A stretch of DNA of 64,000 nucleotides from Klebsormidium nitens (taxonomy: Eukaryota > Streptophyta > Klebsormidiophyceae > Klebsormidiales > Klebsormidiaceae): NCBI GenBank assembly GCA_000708835.1, contig DF237381.1:1-64000 (forward strand), read 5' to 3'. The first letter of the stretch is position 1. Each line of letters begins with the position of its first letter. This document shows, piece after piece, positions 12,467 through 23,341 of this stretch. The position numbers and the translations under genes are program-made. The notes beneath the pieces were generated by a model. The model saw only the letters and a program-made list of their open reading frames with translations. It did no database searches and was not told where the DNA came from.

Positions 12467-15400
12467 ATGGCGGCGTCCCTGGACGACGTCGGGGGCATCG
12501 ACCCCCTGGCTCTGGAGCTCAATAGCCCAGCAGGTATTTGCTCATTCCATGCTTGCAGAGAGCACTTTTCTGCCCTGCCCTGACAGTGTCATCTTATTTT
12601 CCGCTTGCGAGTTGTAAGAGTTCATGTCTACCATAATGGGTGACAAAAGAGGGAGCCCTTGCATGTGTTTGACAAGTCACCTTGCGCTACGTTGGCGAGT
12701 CTGGGTGAGTAGGGGAGCTCTTGCCTGTTTTTAGAAAAGTACAAGGCAGCCCGACCTTTGGTCCCGTGCTTGTCTGTACAAGTCCGCAGCTCAATGAGGC
12801 TGCAATGGTCCACTTCTGATGTAGTCCTTCCCATGACCACTTACAAACACCTTCACGAGTGTTCGTTTCCCTTTTTGATGCTCTCCTTCAGAAGTAGAAG
12901 TTGCTTGAGCTTTGGGGTTGTGCGTTTGCAAGCGGGGTCTCCATGCAGAGCAAAGCGTGTGGTTGAGATACTGGCTTGTGATAACTTATTCCCGTGCTTT
13001 TCTCATTTGAACAGAGGTGGGGCAGAAGAGGGGAGCTGCCTCTGCTGGCAAGTCGTCCCACAAGAGGCCAAAACCAAATGATGACACGCTCTGGGCAGCC
13101 TGGTTCTTCTTCGACACCTACTACAAGACTGTCTACAAAGACGATGACCCAGGAGCAATCGATACGACGGTGTTTGAGGTGCAGGTATGGTACCAACTTG
13201 GTCATCATGGCCTGCTCAATTGGTTAGCTATTGGCCGGTACATCTACTGTGATTTATCTACAACCGCCTGCCTCCCATTTTGCATTGGGGAAGGGCATTG
13301 GAGGGCAGGCATGGAGCGGGCTGCGGGATAAGCTAGTTAGTGAAGGCTTAGAAGCAAAGCCACGTTTCATGCTTATAGTTGCTCAAGTTAGTGCTCATGT
13401 TTGTAAGGTCTTCTGTCAGTTGTTCTTCGCTCCAAATTTTCCAAATGTTCCATAGCATCCAATGTAGGTGCTCTCTGAAAGAATCCCTGAATGCTTCCTT
13501 GCTTCTGTTTCTGTGTTCTGCAACGGACAGTTTCATTTCGGACTGAAGTCTTCAGGAAGACCCAACCTGACTCGAGACTGAGCCAGTCTTGCTTTCAATC
13601 ATGCACTTTGATCAAGACGGACATCCCAGACACAATCTGTCCTGTTCATACTCCGTTGGTTCTCCCCTTTTATCTCCGCAGTGAGCCTTGGAGAACTGCT
13701 ACATGTTTGCATTTTGCACTGGGCAGGACCTCTCCAGACAGAAGCACTTGGTGTTTTATCCTGCAGTTTATGCCCGGTGAATGTAATCCTGCAGTTTACA
13801 CATTAGCATTCAGGCCCTGGTTGACCTTCAAATCTCCCTCATTCTTCCCTTTTGTCTCTTCAGTTTGCCGTGGAGAACTGCTACATGTACGTTCCCCAGT
13901 ATCGTATCGCTCCAATACCTGTCCCTGCAGTCCAGTATTGAAAGTATCGAAATGCTAGTACCATTTTTTAGATTTTCCAACTTTGTTTCTGCAGTTTGCG
14001 ATGGAAAACTGCTACATGTACGCGTTCCGCGACCGGCAGGAGCTCTCCCTGCACTTTAAAACTGGCATCACAGACGCTAGTACAGTTCTCAGAACAGTCT
14101 CCGGCTTTGTCTCTGCAGTTTGCGATGGAGAATTGCTACATGTATGCGTTCCGCGACCGGCAGGACCTCTCCCTCGGGCCTGGTCAGCTGAACAGCTGGA
14201 TCAGCGGCAAGCAGATTGGCGAGAGCCCGTACATGTTTCCATTTGCTGTGAAGGACGGGTACATCCGGTGCCATCGGCTGCAGAACAAGAAGTACAGGAA
14301 CCTGAAGAACCCGCAGTGCATCACTGGCATCAGGAAGGTCGTGGACCCTCCTGTGGTGAGTTGCTTGGACGCCTGCCTGGAAGAACTGTCATTCGGTTTT
14401 CAGTTTGTATCTCTGTTTGGCTTGGCAAATCCTGTTGCAAGATGGACTAGTGTTGCTGTTGGGATTCCCCTGAGTCTATGAAAAGGCTTGCACTCATTCG
14501 CCGCACAGAAAGCAGAAGGCAGCTGCAAGAGGGATGTGTGCTCTTGCTGAGAGTTCTTTCAATCCGCAAGGAAGCCTGCTTTTGTTAGTGCTCGGTGGAG
14601 CCAATCTTTTGTGGAGAGGAGTTATATGCTGCAGCTGTTCATTGGAAACTGCAGGAAACTAAAAGGTAAAGCAGCGCTGGTCTATGCTTTGAGCTGGAAA
14701 TTTCCAGCACGCTCAGACATGCGTCAGAAGACGAGAAGAGACTCTTCAATCGCTGGCTGGGCAAACTCTCGGTAAATTCTTGTTTGTGGATCCCTTCCAG
14801 GTCGCTGAAGAAGATGCCAGGAGATGGTACCACCTGACTGGACGGGAGACCAGCGAGATCCCTGGGGAAGAGGCGGAGGGCTACGTCGAGTGGAGACCAG
14901 TTCCGAACCCCTCAGGTATGGTTTCCAAGACCATCTCATGGGTTATGGCTAATATTCCTCTTCTTTTGACAGGTCATGTTCCCCTGCGCTGTATACAGGG
15001 CAGGGGGGCATCAAGTTGAGGCGCAGCAGGTGGACAGTACTTGCGGTTGACCTCGTAATTTCCCCTTCCCTAGGTCTTCATTGCTGGTTCTCAATCTGTA
15101 CTTTGGCTCGATAGATTAAAGGAGCGCGAGAGAACGTCCCATTGAAAAGGCGCATGTGCTGGACAAAAGTTCATTTGACCTAGTAGCTGTCCACCTCTCA
15201 AGCTCTTCAGGTCTTGGTTCTTTTCTTGACCAGACCTCCCAACGCGGCGGAACGTCCAACAGAAAGGTGCGGCGTCTAAACATTGAGTATGTCTGATTAA
15301 GGACCTGTCTCTCTTCTCTAGTTCTTCACTGATGTGGACATCTCTTCCTGACAGATCACACCAGCGCAGGGGGACGTCCGATCGGGAAGGTTCAGCAGCT

Positions 15401-17203
15401 GGACAGCAGTCGCTTTCGGATTTTCCCTCTCTCTAGTGCTTCATTTTCGGTTCTGAATATGCATTTCTTCTCGCCAGATCACACCAGCGCGGGGGGACGT
15501 CCGATCGGGAAGGTTCAGCAGCTGGACAGCAACTCGGACCGCGGCCGGTGGCTGAGCCAGATTGGGGGAGTCCTGAGCAAGCACTTTGGCCCCGTAACGG
15601 CGGCGAAGACCATCTACGAGGACAGTATGGGATACCTTGTAAAGGTGCGGGTTTAGCTCTGCGCACTTTTTCTGACACACTGGGGAGGAGCTGAACCCCG
15701 CTTTGGCTATGGTTACTCTTTGGTGCGTGGTATTGGCATTGACTGAAGCCTTTGTGTTTTGCGAGTTGCAAGAACGTGAGTGGGCCACTTCAGTGCAGCC
15801 GCTTGGCAGTGCGAAGTGATGGTTGGCTGCATGAGGTGTGACCAGACATCTGGTATCATTGTACAGATTGAGAACACCAGTCCTCCAACAGCTGGTCGAA
15901 GGTCTGGCCGATAGGAATGGAAGAGGTTGTTGGAGTCCCCTTACCTTAGAACGAGTCCCCTTACCTTCGAATGAAAGGCCTTCGCCGTACTTGCTTCCCT
16001 TAGGCCTAGCTTTTATAGCTTTTATAGCTTCACCACACTCTTGATCCTCTTAGGACTCAGCCGGATCTTTCCCTTCTACAAGGACAGAAAGGGCGGTCCT
16101 TAGTACCTGAGACAAACCCGTTGCGTGACCGGTCTGCTTGCTCTTTGCTGGGCGTTGATTTGGACGGACAGGATGACGTGGTGCTTATTGGCGTCTCTTC
16201 GCCCTGCCAGGTGTCGCTCCCGTACGTGGACAAGCGGACGGTCAAGATCACGTGGCGCAACACGACCAACGAGTGTATCATCAAGGTGACGGCCACGAGC
16301 ATTGGCGGCAGCGGGACGTATAACAAGGACGGCCGAATTTACAAGTGCACAGACCCACAAGCCGAGATTCCCAGGTAGGTCGAGATTGTTTTGTCTGCTT
16401 GACTCTGTTCCTTACCGTAGTCCAACGTGATGATTCCAAACGATCTTATTTTGAAAATATTTCCAACATTCCGACCAGAAAAGCGGATTTGCTTATGCTG
16501 ATTCCGACAAGAATCCGAATGCCCTATGTTCCCACTTAGAAGGGGATTTTTGAGGCGTTTTGGGGCTTCCGAGGACCATTCCAGGACTATTTAAGCGTTC
16601 CGAATTTCCGAGTTTCCGAATGCAAATAATTATTTATCTATCCGGAATCGTTACCTTGGATTACAGTAGTTGGAAAGGAGTGAAGGGTTTTGTTCTTGCG
16701 GACGGGGTTCGTTTTTGCTTCTTTCTGAACGTGGTCGTTTCCAAATCCGGAATGCCTGACTCGTTTACAAGGCGAATCTGCTCATGAAAAGCGTGAAGAA
16801 CCGGGGCGACAGTCTGGTAGTCGCAACAGGCATGGTGATGCTGAACTGCGCCCCTGTGATCCGATTGGTAACAAGCTGCGGCTGAAGGAAGAAAAGGGGA
16901 TTAGGTCAGAGGAAAGGTAGAGTGGATACTTTGGGTTCAGGATTTCAGACTTGCTTGTTAACACGCATGAACAGGTCTTGCGAGGTGCGTCATTCTTCAG
17001 GCTGGTCACATACTGCTTACTCATGTAATGTACTTTTGTCCAGGAATGGCACCCTGACTCGAGAGATCCATCTTCCGATGCTGCTCCCACCAAAGTCTGC
17101 ACTGCAAGCAAGCTTTGATCCTGTAACTGCGGGGATGGAGATCCTTGTGCCTAAGCTGACCGCATCTGCAGGCGACTTTGAGATCCCGGTTACAATTCTT
17201 TAG
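12467..17203 (+). CDS. HSP20-like chaperone superfamily protein (alpha-crystallin domain, IDM3-like)
   Basis: Seven coding exons join in frame: 12467-12533, 13015-13184, 14119-14355, 14801-14915, 15478-15644, 16211-16374 and 17044-17203, encoding about 359 residues. The N-terminal two thirds hold conserved aromatic- and Arg-rich blocks (WAAWFFFDTYYKTVY; NCYMYAFRDRQDLSLG; FPFAVKDGYIRCHRLQNKKY; NPQCITGI; DARRWYHLTGRE). These are the hallmarks I recall for the plant proteins annotated as HSP20-like chaperones (At1g20870/At1g54840 group). The C-terminal ~110 residues look like a divergent alpha-crystallin domain: VSLPYVDKRTVKITW, then RNGTLTREIHLPMLLPP, ASFDPVTAGMEILVPKL and FEIPVTIL, matching the strand order of an HSP20 fold. 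In Arabidopsis IDM2/IDM3 act with the IDM1 acetyltransferase in active DNA demethylation. Transferring that role here is inference. Exons 3 and 5 both carry echo arrays upstream. Confidence 0.65.
13682..14118 (+). repeat. Exon-3 head echo array in HSP20-like intron 2 (3 copies)
   Basis: Copies of the exon-3 start, with core GAGAACTGCTACATGTACG, begin after an AG at about 13682, 13864 and 13995; the real exon starts at 14119. Spacings are about 182, 131 and 124 bp. The copy at 13995 keeps more than 50 near-identical bases of exon sequence, including the CGCGACCGGCAGG block. Shorter TGCAGTTT fragments at about 13763 and 13793 suggest further decayed pieces in the long interval. Confidence 0.85.
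14973..15477 (+). repeat. Exon-5 head echo array in HSP20-like intron 4 (4 copies)
   Basis: Four copies of intron tail plus exon-5 head precede the real exon at 15478. Copied exon heads start at about 14973, 15115, 15234 and 15355, spaced 142, 119, 121 and 123 bp. The nearest copy matches the real exon almost base for base over about 55 bp (GGGGACGTCCGATCGGGAAG and the following block). The farthest keeps only scattered matches. The intron parts also repeat (CTAGTGCTTCATT-like and GGTTCT blocks), so the unit spans the splice junction. Confidence 0.87.
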
Positions 17204-18372
17204 GGGGTAATAGAATTAGGAGCTTTAGGGTAGCCAAGCGGGCACCTGCTCATGTAATCATGTTAGTTTTGAAAACTCGCTCTACCAGTTCACCGGTTCA
17301 GGGACCACCAATTGTATCCCTTCGTCTCAGTATGTGTTGTTCAATGAAGAAGTTTTTGTCTCTTTCGTTCTCTCTTCTTGGCCCTTATTCGAGTCAAGGC
17401 CCGGCTGGCAAGGCCCCAGTCTCCAGTTGGAATGTCTTAAAGGCGACGACTATACCTTTTTTGGATCCCATTGTGCAATGAATGTAGCTGCACAAAGTTT
17501 GGCACATGGTTCTTGGACATTCTGCAATCTACATGGGTCGTGCAAATGGGGCACCGTTTTGATTGCACTGATCATGCTTTGTTAATTATGCATCGGGCAT
17601 GAACTTTCCGAAATATTGCAAACTCAAATCATTTGAATTCGGAAGTAGATTTTTGAGTCACGACTCACGTACTATAAGCGAAACGTGATTGGACGTCTAT
17701 GTTCACAATGATCGATACGCGGCCCGCCATTGGATCGATTACACAATATAACGCGTCCATCTCGCTAATCATTTTGGAAATTAAAATCTTGTGCACATAA
17801 ATCGAGTCCCCGAGTGGCGATCTTAAGCAGCCGCGCCGCAAGAATTTCAATATGCATGAGGGGGATTTGCAATATGGAAATTGGCACCTTCCCCAACATG
17901 TTGGATCGGACCTGCGGCAGCCCCTTATATAGTAGACATCACATTGCAAGCTCCGAGGATTGCCACTTGTATTTCAACCCAGGGCCATAGCGCAATCATG
18001 CACTTGCGGCAAACAATTGTTATTTCTTTTCAGCTGACTTCGTAAGATCTTCATTGTCAGGTCACACCACTTGACGGCAGGCGGTAGAAGGACCACAAAG
18101 ACATGCCCGCTGGCACTTTGTCCTGAGTTGCATCCTGACACCCTACCCTGGCATTTGACTCTCCTCACTTCTCCCAACCCTCAGATGTATTCATCTTCAC
18201 GACACCACTACTAAACTACCTTTAAATTTTCCTGCGACACCACGCTCCTTCTCATTCAAACTGTGCATCAACTAACTGTTTCTGCTTCTTACGTGCACGT
18301 TATGTAGTTCCTAAACGACTACTGTGACATACTTTGACTGGACACAATGTCACACAATCAAGACAAAGCATC
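17204..18372. other. Spacer between convergent HSP20-like and CML genes
   Basis: Holds the 3' flanks of both genes. No coding exon, RNA gene or clear repeat was recognised. The middle (about 17600-17950) is AT-rich. Confidence 0.4.
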
Positions 18373-19619
18373 TCAGCAAGGCATAACCTGCTGCATCATG
18401 GTGTGGAACTCCTGGAAGTTGACTTGACCGTCCCCGTCCTGGTCGACGCCCTGAATCATCCGGGAGCACTCCGCCTCTACAACCGGCTCACCGAGCAACC
18501 GGCTCAGGACCTGCATAAGATAGTTGTCATCGATCAGAAAGTACGCTGCTGAAAGAAAGTACCCTGATGAAAGCAGACACCTTGAGAAGGCCACCTGATG
18601 GGCGAACAAAGGAGCCAGATGCATTGAACTTCTACAGAACCAGGGATCTGAAGAGGCCACTGCCAAATTTTCATCTAAAGGTGAATCACAACTAAAGTGA
18701 TCACCTCACTGGAAGTGGCACCAACTAAAAACATATGATTAAGTTACACTTAACCGCCAGATCTGCAGTGGCTGTAAACTTGCAACCTGGCATCAGATGC
18801 AAGCAAAGACAAGCACAAAACAGCCCACCCCATGACAGAACGCAAAGTATCAGAGGAATATCAAAGAGAATGAAGACCCACCTGCTGCAGTTCCTCGCAC
18901 GAGATGAACCCATTCTTGTCGAGATCGAACACATCAAACGTCGCCCGCAGCTCCGTATCCTCATCCCCCGCAAGTCCAGCCTCCAGCGCCATCTTGTTCA
19001 GGTTCAGAAACTCGCCGAGGCAGATCGACCCATCTCCATTCTGGTCCACGGCCGTGATCATTGCGGTAAGCTCAGCATCCGTTGGGTTGTCCCCAAGCGA
19101 CCGCATCACCGCGCCTAGTTCCTCCTTGTCGATGCATCCGTCACTGTTGTGGTCGAAGTACTTGAACGCGGCGATCAGATCGTTGACCACGTCCTCAGGC
19201 AAACCCTCCGCTTCAGAAGGGAGCGCGACCTTGGGTTTCACGACGCTCATAACCGGCGCAGCGGCAACCGCTTTTGAAACCGTCCCCACTTCCTCAATCG
19301 CCGACCCAACCGGGGGCGGAGACGAGAGCTTCCGCACCTCCCTGACCTCAACCTTCGGCGCCCGCTCCATGTTTTCTGCTGCTCTAGTTTCCTTGGGAGA
19401 GTCGAGGGAGCTCTTTGAGAGCCTTAGCTTGCGCTCGGCGTTTGGGAAGGTCAGGTGCGTGTCGCTCTTGGTTCTCTGGGGGAGTTCTTCGGGGCGGGGT
19501 CTGCGGCTGAAGGGCCTGAGGAGGGCCTTGGCGAGGCGGTGAGAGGGGCTGGGTCTCTCCGAGGTGGTGACCTCTGAAGAGCTGGTGGTATCGATGCTCT
19601 GTTTTGACCGTCTCCACAT
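18373..19619 (-). CDS. Calmodulin-like protein with four EF-hands (CML)
   Basis: Two exons join in frame: 19619-18882 (246 codons) and 18510-18373 (45 codons plus stop), giving 291 residues. The first ~140 residues are a Ser-, Pro- and Arg-rich extension unlike calmodulin. Four EF-hand loops follow: D156-E167 ([12 protein letters not shown]), D192-E203 ([12 protein letters not shown]), D232-E243 ([12 protein letters not shown]) and D269-E280 ([12 protein letters not shown]). Each loop has acidic or polar calcium ligands, a central Gly and a terminal Glu, so all four look able to bind calcium. The intron falls exactly after EF-hand 3. The protein is presumably a cytosolic calcium sensor that binds target peptides. 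The N-terminal extension could be a targeting or regulatory segment. The start was chosen at the Met before WRRSKQS. An upstream in-frame Met at 19706 is possible but lies in sequence that reads like 5' leader. Confidence 0.88.
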
Positions 19620-22550
19620 GCTGCGCTGCAAAACATGACAGAGAAGAGTTAGAGCTTCAAACAGTGGGTCCAGATTGTAACACAGTTTGTTCAGGACAGG
19701 TCTCAAGCAATCAGGAGCTTTGCTAGGGCGTAATGCTCAAAGCATCACCACTGGTTTGGCAGTTCGGCGGAAGATTCAAAGAGGGCACATGAAGTGGGTG
19801 CCCTTTTCAATCACGATGTGGAATGGCTTCCAAAAGCCTGAAAAATGACAACCGCACCGATGCAGCTTGATTCTGTTCATTCGCAGTACAAAAGACATTT
19901 CTGAATTCTGAACCATTTCTGAACTCGCTGGCCTGCTGCCTGCTTAACCGGAGGCGACTGTCAGTGTGGACTCTGGTTGGCTGAACCTGAAAGCAAGCTC
20001 AAACCCACATCTGCTTCTGAGAAAGCGTGTCAGGGTAAAGCAAGCCCACTCGCAATCCAATCTCTGGTCCAACCCCGTGCACTTTAGAGGAAGAGAAATG
20101 AATCAAGCAAAAACAATGACCTTGTAGCGAACCAATGCCTTTGTTCAATTCACGCTGGCTGAGGATGAGGGCAACAAGGCTCACCTTTGAACACTCTGGT
20201 GTTGACGATCACCGGGTCGTGACACACGGAAGCATTCGTACTCCTTCGGATGGATGAAGAGGGCAACGTCTACTTAGAGATTGCTGGATTGACTGAAACG
20301 TGCACGATTCCTGGGAACTCCTGGATTGTTGATGAGAAGGAGCTGAAGAGGTTTATGTATGCTGTAGAATGCTTCTCAGATCATTGCCTCAGAAAGCCCT
20401 GCACACTGCAGCCGCGATACGCAACCAGCTCAGTCGCTGTTACCTGCTTGCGCCCCAAGAGGAAACTGCCAAGGTGCCCCTGAAGTTGCCCTCCAAACAG
20501 GCCATTTCGACACTGCAAGAGAGCAATGCGCCCTAGCCGCCACAGACTCCTCGTGATCAAGATTCAAGCAGTACGGCTTCAGACATGTCTTCACTTTTGT
20601 TTGACACTCGACAAGATGACTTCGGTTGAGAGACACATCAAAATATTGTTTTAGTGTCAACTAAGGCTCCTTCCGAGCAGCTTCTGCATGTAGATTTTTC
20701 GAACAGAATGTCGCCATGACTCTGACAACTCTTGCTTTCACTAACGACAGCTTTCACCAAGATAGGCACCCGGGGAACGGGTGGGGTTAGGGTGGGGGTT
20801 AGGGTGGGTGCGGGTACGGAGCGGGTAAAACGTAGAGGTTAGGGTTTTTAGTTGAGGTGCTCGGAGTTCCTCTATCTTAGTGAAAGCTGCGGTTAGTGAA
20901 AGCAAGAGTTGCCAGTATGTCGCCATGTCTCGCCACGTCCGAGCGGCCGCATCCGAGCAATCGGACGGGTCACGATTCCTGAAAGGATCGGATGCTTCTT
21001 GCTGAAGCCGGGCCTAATCGAACGGTCTAGAACCCCGCAGAACGAAGCTAGCTGGAGGCGGTGTGACTAAAGTGTGGCTGGAGGACACTAGACGTGCGAG
21101 AATTCCGAAGTTCGTATTGAACCTCAGAATAGATCAAGGTTCTTACATGACTTCTAGCGTGCACGCTCTAGTCTTCTAGACGACCTATTCTATTCGATCT
21201 TCCGCTCTGTCTTCGGTACTTATCACAATAGGTATCTGTTCACAAGGTCGAAGCCTCCTGAGTCAGGGATGCCATGTCGCCATGATTAGTCAAGCCTCCT
21301 GTCCTCCTGAATCGCGAGGAGGCCGTAATGTGGCCATAGCTATCTGAGCCTCATCGATCAATTGCATGAGTGATTAGGAACTCCAAATGCATCTATGCAT
21401 TGACTCTGCATTGATGAATCAAATTGGCCCTCGTCATGATCACCGGTGGGGGACCGGTGGCAAACATATGGCTGGCCGCCGTAGTTGATGTTGCAGCATA
21501 TGTCTATATGCTTCCCGGCGTGTATGTTCAAGCAGTGTCTCGAGAAAAGCTTTGCCAGCCATGCTGTTTGAACGGCGTCATGTTTGTGATCACAGCTTGG
21601 ACGCATTGCGTAACGTGCGCGCTGTTTTCGAGTACAATTTCGATCAGTTCGATCAAGCTTCCAAGTTTAATTACGGCCATACGGGAGCCGCCCCCGCGCA
21701 GCCGCGCGCTCTTTGCAACGAAACCACTATTGATTTGAAAATTCAGCAGTGACAGCCCCTGAGAAAGGTTGTCGGCCGGCTGAATCCGCTATGACGCGAT
21801 TAAAACGTGCTGCAGCGATCTGAGGCCGCCGCGCCGGCGCATCTGATATGCATTCCATAATAAGCCCATGGAGGAAGAAATCCTCCTCCATCACTGCTCC
21901 CTCTCACTACGAGTGTCGACTGAGCAGACTCATGCGATCATGCATATCAATCCGTGCTCAACGGCGGCAAGTCAGAACATTTGAGTGCGATTCGAATCAC
22001 ACTATACCTGCCTAGTGGAAGAACAAAACACTTCGAAATTGGAATCTTCGAGTGAAACTTGATTTGGCACCTGATCCACTGTCCTTGCAGCTGCTGCAAT
22101 CTATTACGAAAGACGAGTACTTCACAGGGAACCTGCCTCCGATTGCCTCACTGAGCAATAACCTTAGGCCGGTTTCTAAGCCGTGCCTGGTTTCGTTAAC
22201 CTTGTTGCGTGCATCATTTATTATGCCTCACAGCGCGTGAGCTGTCCGCTTAGCATCCCGATTGGAACTCTAGCCGCTAGGCTACGGGTCCAATAAATCT
22301 CTGCCTTGAAATATAGGGGGAAAATACCCTAAAGGTAAAACCTGAGCGAGCGTTCTACCTTGACGTGCGGGGGATCGAGTTCCTGGCCCCCTCGTCGGCA
22401 AGTACTTACGTTACCTGCCTTGTGCCGATTCATATGGAACTTGTCCTGGCTCTACGTGCTTTCATTGCACCTGCTTAGTTGGGCCCGCCAGCAATGCTTA
22501 TTTGCTCCGATTACGACCAGTCTCTGCGCTTGTCGCTTGACCTCTTTCCA
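19620..22550. other. Long intergenic spacer upstream of the CML gene
   Basis: About 2.9 kb without a supported gene. The part next to 19620 is the likely CML promoter. A 77-codon plus-strand frame at 20250-20483 begins with plausible protein-like sequence (MDEEGNVYLEIAGLTETC) but has no recognisable domain or neighbouring exon. A foldback element lies at 20722-20915. Confidence 0.4.
20722..20915. mobile_element. Foldback element: 44-bp inverted repeats around telomere-like repeats
   Basis: Left arm 20722-20765 and right arm 20872-20915 are inverted repeats matching at about 40 of 44 positions by eye; each arm contains CAACTCTTGCTTTCACTAA or its complement. The 106-bp loop holds several GGTTAGGGT-type units between G-rich spacers, resembling interstitial telomere-like repeats. 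This could be a small MITE-like foldback element or a repaired break that captured telomere-like DNA. No coding capacity. Confidence 0.6.
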
Positions 22551-22559
22551 ATCAAAATC

Positions 22560-23341
22560 CCTCCCCCGTGTGTCGAGTCAAGCCTCCGAAAATTTACTCC
22601 TCGACCAATTTCGAGGGCACCTACTCGGACCATTTTCAACTAACGACCAGTCACGAGAAATGCTCTTTCCTTTCCGATTCAAATCTTCTCGAATTGAAGC
22701 TACTCCATCATCTTTTCCGTGCATCGATTCGCCGCCGAAAATTTACTCGTTTCCCACCCCCGTGCATCTGATCGTCATTGAAGAACATTTCAATTATTTT
22801 CTGCAAATCAACTTGTTGCTGAAAGAGTCCTCGCCTCCGCCCCCCATCACGGAGAGTGAGCATTCACTCCTCCCCCTTCATCCGACTCGTCGCCGGAAAC
22901 CCACTCTTCCCTTCTCTCGTGGATCGCCCCAGTTCCAAAAACCCACTCGTTCGTCGTTACAGAAGTATCGACTCGTCGCTGAAAACCTAGCTCCTTTCCC
23001 CCGTTACCAAACAGTATTCGCGTCTCCCCCCGTCCATCTACCCATCGCCAAATACTTTTCCGCTCCGCCCTCCATGTGTTGATTCGTTGCTAAACGAAAC
23101 CTTCTCGCGTTTTCCCTGACACCAAACCCTCTCGCTTCTTCCTTCCTTTTTCCGCTTTTGCCAAAACCTACTGACCCCTTCCACCCTCAGCGAAAGGCTC
23201 CTCGCTCCTCCCCCCGTGCATCGACTCGTTGCCAAAACCTGCTCTTTCCTTCTCTCGTGGATCGACCCAGTTCCCAAAACCCACTCGTTCCTCCGTCCAA
23301 GTATCGACTTGTCGCTTTATTCTACTCCGTCAACCGAAAGC
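22560..23341 (-). repeat. Terminal-exon tail echo array downstream of the DUF900 gene
   Basis: Just past the stop codon of the DUF900 gene (its downstream side, lower coordinates), degenerate copies of the gene's last ~40 coding bases and following sequence recur. On the plus strand they appear as variants of ATCGACTCGTCGCC and CCCACTCGTTC, near 22700, 22875, 22950, 23215 and 23285 against the real tail at about 23340-23380. Copies become less alike with distance. Spurious long Ser/Arg/Pro-rich open frames in this stretch come from the repeat and are not genes. Confidence 0.7.

Noticed and set aside
20250-20483. 77-codon plus-strand frame upstream of the CML gene
   Set aside because: Protein-like at its start but isolated, with no family resemblance or splice partner. 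Left as spacer.
22205-22290. Possible tRNA or SINE head on the minus strand (A-box-like TAGCCTAGCGG near 22272)
   Set aside because: No B box at the expected distance and no cloverleaf can be drawn.
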